DNA from: Marsupella aquatica
Taxonomy: Eukaryota; Marchantiophyta
Length of the DNA stretch: 64,000 nucleotides
NCBI GenBank assembly: GCA_973895155.1
Contig: OZ316891.1
Location: 29,822,001-29,886,000 of the forward strand
Reading direction: 5' to 3'
This document shows positions 1 to 11,650 of this stretch, piece by piece. The position numbers and the translations under genes are program-made. A model generated the notes under the pieces. It made no database searches and was not told where the DNA came from. It saw only the letters and a list, made by a program, of their open reading frames with translations. Each line of letters starts with the position of its first letter. The stretch's first letter is position 1.

Positions 1-1808
1 CTGTGCTGGTCGGTTTTTTCAACTTTCAATGACAGTATAAGATGAATCGGAAAGTACATGCATTGATAGCAAACAAGGGATTCATCAGAACAATTACAAT
101 TCAGCAACCATTACGAATTTTTTGCATTGGTTATCAAACAATGAATTTTCAGGAAAAAAGGTGAGATAGTTACGGGCAGAGATTATGAATTTAGTTTCGA
201 AGAAGGAATCTTTACAGAAAAATTGATCAGAAGCAGATGGCTCTCAAGTTTAGATGACGCAGGGGCTGATAACTACACGGAGACTGTGGAGTGAACTGAG
301 AAAGTAGGAGCAGTAGAGTCAGAGGTCATGTTGTCATGGTTTGACAATCTTCACATACTACCGACTTGTGCTTTGGTAGCCCGCGAAAGTGAACAAGAGT
401 GTCCGCAATTTTGGAGAGAGAATCAGAGAGTGCCCTATTTACGAGATGCTTGCCACAAGAAATTGATTTGGAATTTGAGAGCAGCAAAATATTAGAACGG
501 AGCCAAAATCAGACCACGAGGCACGTTAGGAATTATACGCCACAGAAGGAGCCGGTCCTGAGTTTGTCCTCTACTCTTTTGCGTGCACGAATGAAAGGTG
601 ATCTCGAGAGAGGAGGACCGTGATGCCAGCCAACATTCTCATCTAGGGACACAATAGAACGGAGAATACTCTTTTGCTTTAGTGACGTATTACCAAACAC
701 TTCATTACCAGTTGCGTCTCTCTTTTATAGTTGTGAGAGCTACTCCGGTACATGTCTCACGATCAAAACGTGTATCCGGTTTGTTCAAGAAAAGGGGACG
801 GGCGGCTATTGATAATGAGACGTAACAGGTAATGGTGGTGACGTCTCAACCCCAAATTGACAGAAGGGAGGTCTCCGCTCAAGATGCAGTGCTGCAGTGG
901 CACCTGATCGGATAGTGACACAGCACGTTGTTGCCAAAGAAACAGGCAGGTATTTAGACAACATATCATAGTGTAACCAACTACTTTAGATTAGAGGGAG
1001 AACGTAATGTCAGTCCAAGACGCCTCAAAACTCAGGACCGCATTGTCAAAGAAGGGAACTCTTTTGACTAGGACGTAAACAAAGGATCTAGGGTGTGGCT
1101 GGTCCTCCGATCCATGCGCACGATAATCATAAACATGAGGGCGTTATCGTAGAGGGCGACATTGTTGAGATCTACCAAAAAAATCACAGCGGACAGTGCT
1201 CCATCAACCATCAAACGGTAATTGGCCGCCTAAGATGCAGAAACACCCTAATCATATAGAAATTCAGAGGTACAAAAGATAATATCCCAACAACTCAATT
1301 GCAAAGAAGGACAAAACACACTTCGCATCGAATGAATAATCAGACTATTGGGGCCATGTTCACAAAAGTTCTCTATACAGATAAGGCTCTCTCTATCCCA
1401 GGTGGGATCTTTATGGGAAGTAATTTTACATATCCCTGTAGTCGACAAAGTGAAAGTACATGCAGATCTAAGTGTCAATTGAACCTGTTGGAGAGTCGGC
1501 AGTTCACCGAGTATAGAAATGGTATTGGTGGACACAATGGGCAGGTACCATTCTTCTCCAGGAGCTGACAAAATTACTGTTTAAGGCCGGACGATCGTAA
1601 AATTGACTGTAAAAAGGATCAACACTCGAGAGGTTTGTACGCAACTTGTAAATTGCACATGAGAGTTTCCCGGAGTGGAAAAAATTGAATCCCCAACTAA
1701 AGTATGTTCTCTATAGGTAAATGGAAGGAAAAAAGTGCTCTTCTTATTCTTGGAAGGAAGCAGTTGATGCAAAAGACTGATCTGCACATGGTTCGATGAT
1801 AGCCACTG
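1..1808. other. Non-coding flank, no gene recognised
   Basis: This is the downstream side of the minus-strand gene that stops at 1811-1809, so part of it is probably that gene's 3' UTR. Both strands contain only short open frames (the longest is about 107 codons on the minus strand near 1250-1570) with no family resemblance that I can see. No repeat or RNA gene was recognised. Confidence 0.5.
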
Positions 1809-4800
1809 TCATCTAAGCTTATCACTGCCCAGATACGATGGCCTTGGATATTGCATATCATATCTGCCACTGGAGACTTGTGGAGGAGTCTCGAATAACC
1901 GTGGCAATGACGCTACCCGAGGAATAGTCAAAAGCAAATCGCTTGCTGACCCATGCTTGCTGAAGGAGGACATGAGCGAATTGAAAGATGGGTCTCTGTG
2001 AAACATACTGGCACTCGTTGTCAACCAATTATGATCCTCCGGCCCAACTTCATCTTTCACGACGGTACCCATAGGGTACAGCTGACCAGCATCAGGTGCC
2101 TCCAACGCAGGCGGTAACGGGGTAGGTAGCTCTTCAGCCAAAGCCGCAGAGAACTGCCCAAGCCTTGAGGGGTTCAACATGACGTGCTCATTTGACCAGC
2201 AACTCTCCTCAAGAAGACATCGCCTAATTTCGGCCAGTTTCAGATCTTGGGAGAACGCATTGTCTCCTATCATGAAGAGGTTGTTACAAGACGGCTTCAC
2301 ATCGGGAAGCTCATGGGTTCCAACACTTGTCGTATGTGGATACGTGAAATCTATGTCGTACTCATTGAGGTCACCAGGAAGCCTCAAGTCTTCTGTGTCA
2401 CTGGCGCCACTATCACTGGGGTCCATCACTGAAATACCAAAGAAAAAAAAAAAACGAGGGTGTCAATCTCGAAGCAGCTGTAAACGTCATCCAGTAAAGC
2501 ATTTCCATTAAGTTGTAAAAGGAAAACCTGAATAGCACATAAACCTAAACCCGAACAGATCGGACTTCGATCGATAGTTCGTGAAATTACATACCTGAAC
2601 TCGGAGATGCCAAATCGTTCGGCTGCATCTTAATTCGACTGACTTCAGCTTTAAGATCCGATAGAATCCCCGCGTGGTTGACTAGACTACTGCTTGGCAT
2701 TGCAAGCAAATGACGAGGATGGAAAACCGGCAGCTCGTTACTGTTTCCATCAATGTTACGATGTCCTATTGCCTGATGAGAAGGTAGATGCTGGTGCTTT
2801 CCTTCCAACGTCCAGCCGGTGTGGTCAAAATCTGTGGCAGCCCTCTTGGAAAATGCACCTTCCACAAGAGCCTTCAAGCGAGGATCACACTGCACCAACT
2901 TCTCATAGTGTCTATTTAAGACGCCTTCTGGAAACTGCAAGTAATGCCGCCTGTTGCACAACATCAAATCTATCAGCACCAAAACATGAAGGATCAGGCA
3001 CATCAAAGGCCTCCTTCCAATATGAGCACTCAGATGGAGTTGAACAAGAGTGGCATTCTCATTTCCTCAATTCCTGTAGGTTTTCAACAGTTAGTCCCCT
3101 TGGATTAGTATTTTCAACAGTTGTCCCCCTCACATTGAAGTACATGGGCGCAACTAGGGAAAAGTTCTACCGCAATGATAAGCAAAGATGACAATCAGCA
3201 AACCACCGGATTAATGCAACATTGCTTACTTTGAACACACTCCTGGCATCGGTCGGTCCCTAGGAGGACAAACAGTAACGAGTGATCCGTGAGGTCGATT
3301 ATCACTACTACATGAGTCAAAACGAAACTAACCGTTATACTCACTTGCAAACAGTAGCCTGCCCTCCGGTGAAGTCGGGAGCTGCCTGCCACAGCGTATG
3401 CTTTCGTGGCTGAGGGTTTGTCTCCCTAAAGAACATTGGAGGTCGGGATACCTGAGACATGCGAAAGCTGGCATGAGATCTTTTGATGTTTGCAACTAAT
3501 CTCGTTCCGTTGCTCTTAACGATGGACAAAACATGACAACGAGGAAGACAGCAACATACCTCTATCTCAAGAGTGCCGGGAAGGTTCTCGGGACAGCTGG
3601 CCTTCATGGCAGAGATGTCCGACCACTGAATTTCAATCTTACTTTTCAGCCCACTCTCCAGCACTTCCCAAACAAGCTTCCGCTTGGCGTAGTAGCACTT
3701 CCCAACCAAATCTCCTTCATACCTTGAAGTGCGCTGATGAGCCAGGAACATCATACATGAGACACAGACTACGATCGTTGAAGAGCGTGGAGATCAAATA
3801 AATCCACGCTTACAAACGAAGCACTGTCTCATAAATTCCATATTCTTTTACATCTCCTACGAAGAAAAGCTATTCTTTTGAGTCACTCCACGAGTTTGTT
3901 ACTCCAGACACTTGATATGATAATAAAGGATTCCACCTACAATGTACCCTCCCCTAACCAGTTAGCCTTACCTCCCAAGTGCCCACTTTTAGGCTCGATG
4001 CAGGAAAGTTTGATGCTTTCATCTTGTCCTGAGCAGTCACCGAAGGTACCAAATACTTTGCCGGTCGGTTCTTTGCAGCATCCTGTGCAGCAGAGTCAGC
4101 GTTTCCAGAGCCTTGCTCACCACTGCCTCCTTGTGCGAGCTTCATCGATATGAGGTCTAAAAGAGACGGAGTCTTCCTGAGAGTCAGCCCAAGGGGGCTC
4201 GGTTCATCGAGTGCGTTCACCGAGGCAGACACGGAGCGTGCCAGAGGAGGGCCAGGAGCCATCCGACTCATGACCCTATTGCCAGAATGGTTCGAATCGC
4301 CGTACTTTGGCCCCGGCGCAGAGGAATCCCTTGTCATCGCGGGACCCGTAGTACCAGGAGATCCCCTTGAAGACAGCAATTGAGACTGCATCTACATGAT
4401 ACGCCGAGCGACAAGCGTTAGTTCTATCCGATTTCAAACAGCCTAAACCTTCCAGACCAGCAAAACCAGAGGCAATCTCATTCATCAGCCCAAAGTAGGA
4501 AATGCTCAAAGGCTTTACTACAGACAACAAGCCCCTTACCCACAAACCTATTTCAACGGAGACGTTCATGCATGGCATCTCGATTGCCATTCCTAGGGAA
4601 GCTAAAGGCAGGAAACACAACATTTTTCTTTCAATGAAGAACTGATAAAAGGCTTTCCAAAGTCCACTGCACCTAAGAACTCACCCTTATACTTTCATAG
4701 GACAGCCCCTGCAAGACCAGCAAAACCACGGTGCCTTCAAACGCACACACGAGGATTACTGGACTTCGTTACCCATCCCTCTAGGAGCGAGGGGCAGGGC

Positions 4801-5325
4801 GTAGGGTGGGGTGGGGTTAGGGGACGCCAGGAGAGGCCCAGACAGGACGCCCACAGGAAAATGGGTAAGTACAGAGGCCCGGAGAAGACAGCGAGTGCGC
4901 AGTGACAACAGTAATCTTTAAGAATGGATTTTTGGTGAACTGTTGACAAAGAAAGATAATTCCAGTTGACGGGTACATACCTGAGAAGAATTTGTATGAA
5001 CTGAATCCTGGACCTTGCATCTCTTGAGGTCCTGTGCGTACTCCTCATAAGATGGTTCCCTATCCCTGTCTCTGTAGAACTGACGCTCGAGTTTGGGAGA
5101 TGATTGACCCGCTGACCCGGGCGAATGCACATGCGGTGATGTCATCCGCACCAGACCCGAAGCTTGGCTTTGCAGTGCGGAGCCATGAGTCTGCTGCCAT
5201 TGCTGTGCACTGCCATGGAAGCTCTGACTTCCAGTGGGAGTCTCTGCTTTAACGCTCCCGTTCAATTGCTCAGGTGACCTCTGCTTCACCGGCACTTGGC
5301 CCCCTGGTATCGAAAATAACGCCAT
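1809..5325 (-). CDS. TRF2/HOY1 PH-like-domain plant protein (672 aa, 6 coding exons)
   Basis: Plant-specific family of unknown biochemical role, annotated by its TRF2/HOY1 PH-like domain. Proposed coding exons on the minus strand: 5325-4981, 4385-3972, 3733-3560, 3451-3345, 2950-2595, 2431-1809. All introns are GT-AG and the lengths sum to exactly 673 codons including TGA. Residues about 1-230 are low-complexity, Ser/Gln-rich, and contain the family motif PLGLTLRKTPSLLDL. The domain runs from about 240 (LKVGTWE) through SRYEGDLVGKCYYAKRKLVW, IEIQWSDI, FFRETNPQPRKHTLWQ and DFTGGQA to KLVQCDPRL near 372. The C-terminal 300 residues are acidic and disordered-looking. I chose the ATG at 5325 because a stop lies a few codons upstream of the only other in-frame start-like codon (TTG at 5433). 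An extra upstream coding exon cannot be excluded. Family identity is secure; function is not known to me. Confidence 0.88.
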
Positions 5326-7260
5326 TCGACTAACCGGCTCGTTCAATCCCACTACAAACAGTCGTGGTAGTAAGCTTGATCCCTTCCAGCACTCCGGAGA
5401 GCTCCCGAGTGCCCACCCTTGATTTTCCGCCAAGACTCAACTTATGCTCTGCTTCTCAGGAGACGAAAAGGCATTCCTTCTCGCTGGCATTCGTGCACCG
5501 GCCTCGCCCCTTCTTGCCCATGCCGCATGCACCTCCGTGTTTGAAAACGGTGCTAAAGTATTCGCAAAACATCTGCACATTCCCATCCGGAGAGTCAGCA
5601 GCGATGATTCACAATAATCACTTCACATGACATCGGTAAAGCGGTCGCCCAAAAAAGAACCGGTTGGTAGAATGATGATTGTAAGGCTTTTAAAGAAGAA
5701 CAAAGCTGCGAGGTCAAAACAGCACCGCCAGTGCAGCGTCTTCCAATTTCAATAACTCTGGCCGTCCTTTGACGTTCATTGTACACTTCGTGAGCACAGA
5801 GAGGGAGGAAAAGGAACAGAGTGAGAAGGGTACGGTAGAAGACGTGAATTACTGGTTACCCGATCGATTCCACTCAAATTGCAGGTCAGCTGTAATCAGT
5901 GCGAGAAACTTACGATCTGAATGATTCTTCCTTGTCAACCAATTGTAAAAGGCCTGTAGAAGATGGCCGCCTGTGGATCAACGAAGTGTGTGCTAGCCTT
6001 CATCACATACCCTTCACCCCATGCTCTTCATCGCCACTCGACGGCGCGCAACAGAAGCTCCGCATTTGTGAAAGGGCTACACCCGGAAGCCCAGCACGCC
6101 TCACCAGTACGCTTGATGACTAAATTAGATCCAATGAACACTCTCAGCGGGGTAGCATCGTGCCTAGTTGTCCACAAGCAATTATTCAGACACAATGGCA
6201 TACGAATGACATGTCCGCCAGCAACCCACAAGATTTTGGACCACTTCTTTCCTTCCACGGGGTCTCAAAGACTCGACTGAATTAGGTCGCCCTTCCTTTC
6301 ACATCCACAAGGAACTCTTGTACTGAAGTCGCGCAGAGGGAACTCCTCAATCAGGGCGAGTGGACATCACCGCCTACTTCCTTACACATTGACGTGCGTG
6401 CGGGAAGGACCCAGGGTGGTAAACCAGCCCACAGCAGAGCCCACGAGCACGACGAAGATAGGGAACTACAAATTAGCGAAAACAAGACAGCCGCTCGCTC
6501 CACTTCATCAATCAGTGGACTCCGCGAACCCCACCAGAAACGCCCCTCTCTCTCTCGCTTGCCGACCACGCCGCAGTCGTTCGCCTTCTCAACAGCACAG
6601 TAGTAGTGGTGAGACAGAAAGAAGCTTCCTCCCAAAACAGATGGATCGTTCGTTCCTTTGTTCCGCTGCCGAATTCCTCCGGCGTCAACAACTATCAGGT
6701 CGAACAGCGATTACGTGACCCAAGTCGAACCAGAAAGAGCAGTCCGTCACTGTCCTTCGATGAAAATCGTTTCCCAGACAGACAGACTGCAAGGCCTCCC
6801 TTCTCCAAGGCAGGAGGGTCCCTGCGTGCAATAATGGAATCCGGTAGCTTGACCACACGCAAGAGTGAGAGAGTGACGAGTTGGGACACGAGCACTCACT
6901 CCTGAGCGCCTTCCTCGCCTTTCTTAGTCCGCCACCATCACCGCACCGCACCACCACTGTCACGAACCCCACAGAATGTGCAATGAAGCGAAAACCAAAT
7001 CAGTCAGTTAATCGAGTCCATTTCAGTCCACCCGAATGTGCATTCAACAGGGAGAGCAGAGCAGAGCAGAGCTGTGATGCAGAGCACAAACTGCGCTTCG
7101 TTTGATCGGCAAGACGGACACCAAAAAGCCCCGATGTTTGTCCACTCTCTCGCTCCTATAGTAGTTGTGGTGAGCGGAGATGAAGCAGCGGAGAGAATGA
7201 GCAGAGGACAGGAGATTGAACAGCGGAGAATGTGTAACTTCTTTCCCTTTCTCTCATCAC
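5326..7260. promoter_or_regulatory. 5' flank / probable UTR and promoter of the TRF2/HOY1-type gene
   Basis: No coding exon was recognised here. The stretch upstream of the 5325 start is pyrimidine-rich on the plus strand in places (for example CT runs at 6546-6560) and becomes GC-rich towards 7.3 kb, as expected for leader and promoter sequence of the minus-strand gene. Short open frames on both strands look like chance. The transcription start was not located. Confidence 0.35.
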
Positions 7261-7304
7261 ACACGTAATTGAAAAAATAATGTACCGCGCCGATGACGGA
7301 CTGG

Positions 7305-7710
7305 TACGGGCCAGGGCGGGCAGGCAGGGCAGGGCCGGGCAAGGCAGGGCAGGGCAGGGCAGGGCAAGGCAAAAGGCAGTACATTGCCTCTTCGGGACCA
7401 AAACATTCACCCGGTGAATCAGACTGCCGCTGCCCTTGGGCCTGGGTCGGGTCAGGTCAGGTCGGGTCGGGTCGGGCAGCGCAGGGCAGGGTTGTGAGTT
7501 GAGAGTTCAGACCAGCGCGAGGGGAAAAGAATTGGCTCTCTCGTTGTCAGTGCCCGCGGGCGGGGGAGAAAAAGGATCTGTCCAGGCGGAGCGGGGGCGG
7601 GCAGTCGAGATTCTTCAGGGGCAAGGGAGGACGACGTACACCTCCTGCCCGCGGGCGGGGGAGAAAAAGGATCAGTCAAGACCGGACGGGGCGGGCAGCC
7701 GAGATTCGAC
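7305..7710. repeat. GC-rich tandem repeats (GGGCA pentamers, GGGTC pentamers, ~96-bp duplication)
   Basis: Three repeat blocks adjoin. 7311-7373 is a run of degenerate GGGCA/AGGGC pentamers. 7445-7490 is a GGGTC/AGGTC run. A unit starting TGCCCGCGGGCGGGGGAGAA and ending near CGAGATTC occurs at about 7550-7614 and again at about 7646-7708, a tandem duplication with about 96-bp spacing. Strand composition is strongly G-biased on plus. Confidence 0.8.
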
Positions 7711-8037
7711 ACGGGCAGGGCAGGACCGAAGCGGGGGCCACAGCAGACGTACCTACTACCAGGACCGTACTTCCGTACTTATTGGACGCCGCAGATTCGG
7801 AGTTGTGTTGCTATTTTCATACGAATTGTTTTTGTATCGTTTTGCTGTACGAAATATATTCGTTCCTGGGTACGAAATGTGTTTTGTATTGTGACTACTG
7901 CATCCGTTCAGAACCGCTGCAAACAGTGCATAATTTTATCGAGAGTTGGTCCACTGGTGTGTAGGCAGAAAGTGAGGAAGTTTTGGGGTCATTTTTTAGG
8001 GACTAGTCAAGTAACTTGAAAAGAGTAGGTGGAACAG

Positions 8038-8393
8038 GAGAGATATTCTTGATGGACCCCCAAAATAGTGTCTTTGTTCCAGCACCAAGTTCAAACGTTA
8101 TCAACCTACCAAATTTTTGCACAAACCCATCCCAAAATGTGATTCACCAAAGCCCTTTGTAAACAAAAGATTTAACACTTAAAAAAATTAGGTGTCATCT
8201 TCTCCAGGTGTTTGCTTGATGGGATCCCAAAATGAAAAGTGTTGATTGATAGGACCCTTGATATTTTTTTCTTTTTTTTTTCTTTTTTTTTTTCTTGAAT
8301 GATTAAGACTTTGAATCAACATACCCAACATTTCAAGGGTCCTATTTAAATAACACTTTTCACTTTCCGGTCCCCATCAAGTAAATATCTCTC
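8038..8393. repeat. Short inverted-repeat element (MITE-like), family A copy 1
   Basis: The left end GAGAGATATTCTTGATGGAC is mirrored by the right end, whose complement reads GAGAGATATTTACTTGATGG. The interior is AT-rich, including a long T run at 8267-8292, and has no coding capacity. A second full copy is at 29764-29943 and a partial one at about 18040-18141. No convincing target duplication was found: GAACAG occurs near both ends but not directly abutting. Confidence 0.6.
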
Positions 8394-11300
8394 ATCGAAC
8401 AGTGCTTAGGTGGACCCAAATTGTAATAAATAAATTTCCCAAGAAAGGTCAATCTGAATTTAATGAAGTGTCAGCTGGGTCCCAAACAAGGGAGCAAATC
8501 ATCAATCTCAAAGGTTATACTGTAGTTATGGGCAGCGCTGTAGTTATGGATGATGGCAGAAATGACGGAAACTTCTCACAAGTTTATTGCAAAACAAAAG
8601 TTTCCATTAATCTGTGACTTAAAGTTGTGGCATGTGATTATTTTTCAGTGCAAACAGTTACAATCTCGTATGGCGAGACTTTTCCACTAATCTGTCCATT
8701 ACTCAAAGTAATGGTGCATGATCCTTCTTTATTGCACAAGGTATTTGATTATGACGTGGGCATGCTGTAACTATTGTTGTCCCTAGCCCAGCCTAGTAAT
8801 CAAGGTAGGTTAGTGCCATAACTTTTGTTGTCTCTAAGCCCACCCTAGTAATTAAGGCAGGTTTGAGCCCCTACTGTGGTTTGTAGTGCTAAATTTCAAG
8901 CATCCAGTTTCATTCAATGATTCAATCGTCATGCAAACTCCTTTTTTAATATCCACTTTCACGGCCATTTGTCACGTAGTGTTCTTAACGTATCCATCGT
9001 CCTCAAATGTCCTTTTACTCTTTCCCTTGAAACCCTCCCAACCAGAATATCGTGGGCCTTGTAGGTTTGTGTAGTTTGGAGGGCCCGCCAAAGTAGCGCA
9101 GTAGCGTCACGTACGGGACAGTACCATAACGTAGGTGGCCCGCATATCTGACATGGAGACCCCACTCTATATATCTATACAGTATACAGTCTTCACTTAA
9201 AGTCCCCTTGTTTAATTAAAGCAGTCCTGTTTGTAGGTGGGGGACTGGGTTTGACTGTTGACGGCGGTGAGGTAGCGTTTCCAGACCGCCGTCGAGTGCC
9301 CCCTGCCAGCAAACAGCGCCGTAGCCAAAAGTGACCAGCGTCTGTTTTCGCGGTGTGGCGAATGTTCAGTTCGTGTGTGGCGAAACATCCATGTTTTTGT
9401 GGGCGAAAATTAACTAATCACTTACCTAAACCACAGGCCGGCTAATGACACTCCCTTCATTAGTTCATTCTCCACCACCTAATGCACCAATAAGTACTCT
9501 ACAATAGTCAGAAGGTAATATATAATTGAAAAAAAAAGTAAATAAAAGGAACTGTGCTTGTCTGTGGGGTCATGTTTAAAAACAAGAAAAAAAATTGGCT
9601 GGTGGCAACTATGGTTCAGTGACCAGAGTAGGTCCTTCCTTATCTCAGTGTGGCTAATGTCAATTTGTGTGAACGAAAAGATGTTAAAATTTTGATCACT
9701 TGATTTCGTAATCAACTTCTGTCAATTAGATCTCCTTATATGAAACTTATATTCTGGCTAATGGAGTTTGTGGCTAAGTGGAAAATTGGCTACTGGCCTG
9801 CACATAGGGTTTCCAAATCCATGATGAGTGCCTGCTGCCCAACAACAGCACTCTAACCATCGTGAACCAGCATCGGTCTTTCCTTTTTTGCAGTGTGGTG
9901 AATACTTGTGCGAATGCTTGTGGTGACTGTCATTTCCTGATCAGCATAGGTCTTTCTATTTTTTCAGTGTGGCGAATGTATGTGGTGACTGTCATTTCAT
10001 GAGTAGTGTAGGTCTTTCCTTTTTGTTTCACTGTAATGTCATTTTGTATGAAGGGGAAGATTGGATACTAGCTCCAACTATCCATTCTTTGAACCTGAAT
10101 AACAAAGTGAATAACAGAGAGTACAATCAAAGTATATTTTTGATTCACATTCTTTGAATGTTAATGAAATGATAGTAACTTATCATGCATGTCATCAATT
10201 TAATAAGCATACAAAACATACCATTCTCCTCTCTACATACATTACTCTTTCTGTGCACATATGTTAGGGTGGGGCCATAGAGTAAGTTTTTTGAATGTAA
10301 ATAGAAATCATAACAAAAAGCATGCATGATAGTTATCATTTGATGTACATCATAATCATAAGTTTCCCATTCACATGGTGGGCCATGAAATTACAGTCTA
10401 GAGGCTTCACTCTAGAAGCCTAGCCCCCAACTCTAGTTTGTAGTTGGCGCTGTAATATGTTTTTAATTAATTTATCACTATAAGATCCCCTTAGATCAGA
10501 ATAATATTTTGGCTGATGGAGTTTGTGGCGTGGAAAATTGGCTAGTGGACGATAGACAGGGTTTCCAAATATGTGATGAGGGCCTGATGCCCAACATAGC
10601 CTTGTAACCATCGTGAACCAGCGTAGGTATTTCCTTTTTTGCAGTCTGGCAAATGCTTGCAGGAACTGTTATTTCCTGTTTTTTCAGTATGGTGAATGTG
10701 TGTGGTGACTGTCATTTCATGACTAGCATGTGTCTTTCCCTCTCCGCAGAGTGGCGAATGTCATTTTGTGTGAAGGAGATGATGCTAAGAATATTGATTA
10801 TACAATTTTCTGATTACTTATGACAATCAGGTAATCTCAAGGATGATAGTTATATGCTGGCTAATAGAGTCTGTGGCTAGATGAAATATTGGCAGTGCAT
10901 GGCAGAAGATCAAGCCAATTTTTGATAAAATGGTGAATAGTTTTTAGAATGTAGAACCCAGTAAGTTTTTGCCCCCAGAAAAACCTTGTTCGGGTCTCCC
11001 AAAGTGCCATCCCAATTTGTGCAAGACTTATTTTTCTTTTCAGAAATAACTCAGACAGGGCCATAATATCAAATTTAAACCAAAACCCAAATGGACCAGG
11101 ATGGTTGCCCACGGATTGCCTAAAGTCATCAGCCACTTTACACAGGAAAGTAAAAGGACTGGTTGGGACCGGCTGCTTTTAAAGACGCCTCACTTTCATG
11201 AAGGACACTCCTTGTAATTTTTTAAGCCGCCAGACTAATAACTGTAAACTGATCATTTTTGGCAGGCCATGTATTTAACTCAACACATAAAGCAATCTCA

Positions 11301-11560
11301 ATGCTCATTAAGGGCCTCCCATACATATCTGCCCATGATCATTGCTTTCATTCACTGTTAGCCCTACCAGTAATCACACATCAAAATGTGACAATATATG
11401 GTGTGCACTCATTGATTTAGATAAAACAATGAGATGGAGGAATGTCATACATAGTGTATTTCATATTTTGATGTGCAGTTATCGAGACCCCACTTTTAGT
11501 CCAAAACAATTCTAAGTGACAATAAAATGAATGAACCCCACTTTTGGGTGAGGTGAATGT
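8394..11560. other. Intergenic DNA with a dispersed segmental duplication
   Basis: No gene was recognised. The segment at about 9733-10030 (keyed by GGAGTTTGTGGC, GGGTTTCCAAAT and ACCATCGTGAACCAGC) recurs diverged at about 10485-10780 in the same orientation. Within each are sub-repeats around the string GTGGTGACTGTCATTTC. A perfect 9-bp inverted repeat, GACGGCGGT/ACCGCCGTC with a 16-nt loop, lies at 9260-9293. This looks like decayed mobile-element debris. Confidence 0.5.
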
Positions 11561-11650
11561 TAAAATGCTTTGGAGCCAACAGGTCTCAAACCCAGGACCT
11601 GCTCCACCCCGCTAAGATGCTCTACCACCCACCCTGGGTCAGCTGATGGC
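11561..11650 (-). repeat. Possible tRNA-derived SINE or tRNA pseudogene
   Basis: Read on the minus strand, GGTGGTAGAGCATCTTAGC resembles the D-arm/A-box region of a tRNA. About 30 nt later GGGTTTGAGACC resembles the B box (GGTTCGANNCC with one change), and the segment ends near GGCTCCA. The arms do not pair well enough for a functional tRNA. Other copies of this element were not identified in the window. Confidence 0.35.

Noticed and set aside
3341-3754. Minus-strand 137-aa open frame taken as a single exon
   Set aside because: The middle part (from VCCCLPRCHV to FRMSQ) is an intron: it begins GTATGT and ends CTCAG, and removing it restores the family sequence EIE-VSRPPMFFRETNP.
7436-7894. 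152-aa plus-strand frame in the GC-rich repeat
   Set aside because: It reads through pentamer repeats and a tandem duplication, giving low-complexity Gly/Arg/Ser text; an artefact of composition.
9260-9293. 9-bp GC-rich hairpin as a terminator
   Set aside because: No gene is near it and the genome is eukaryotic, so such a hairpin has no terminator meaning here.
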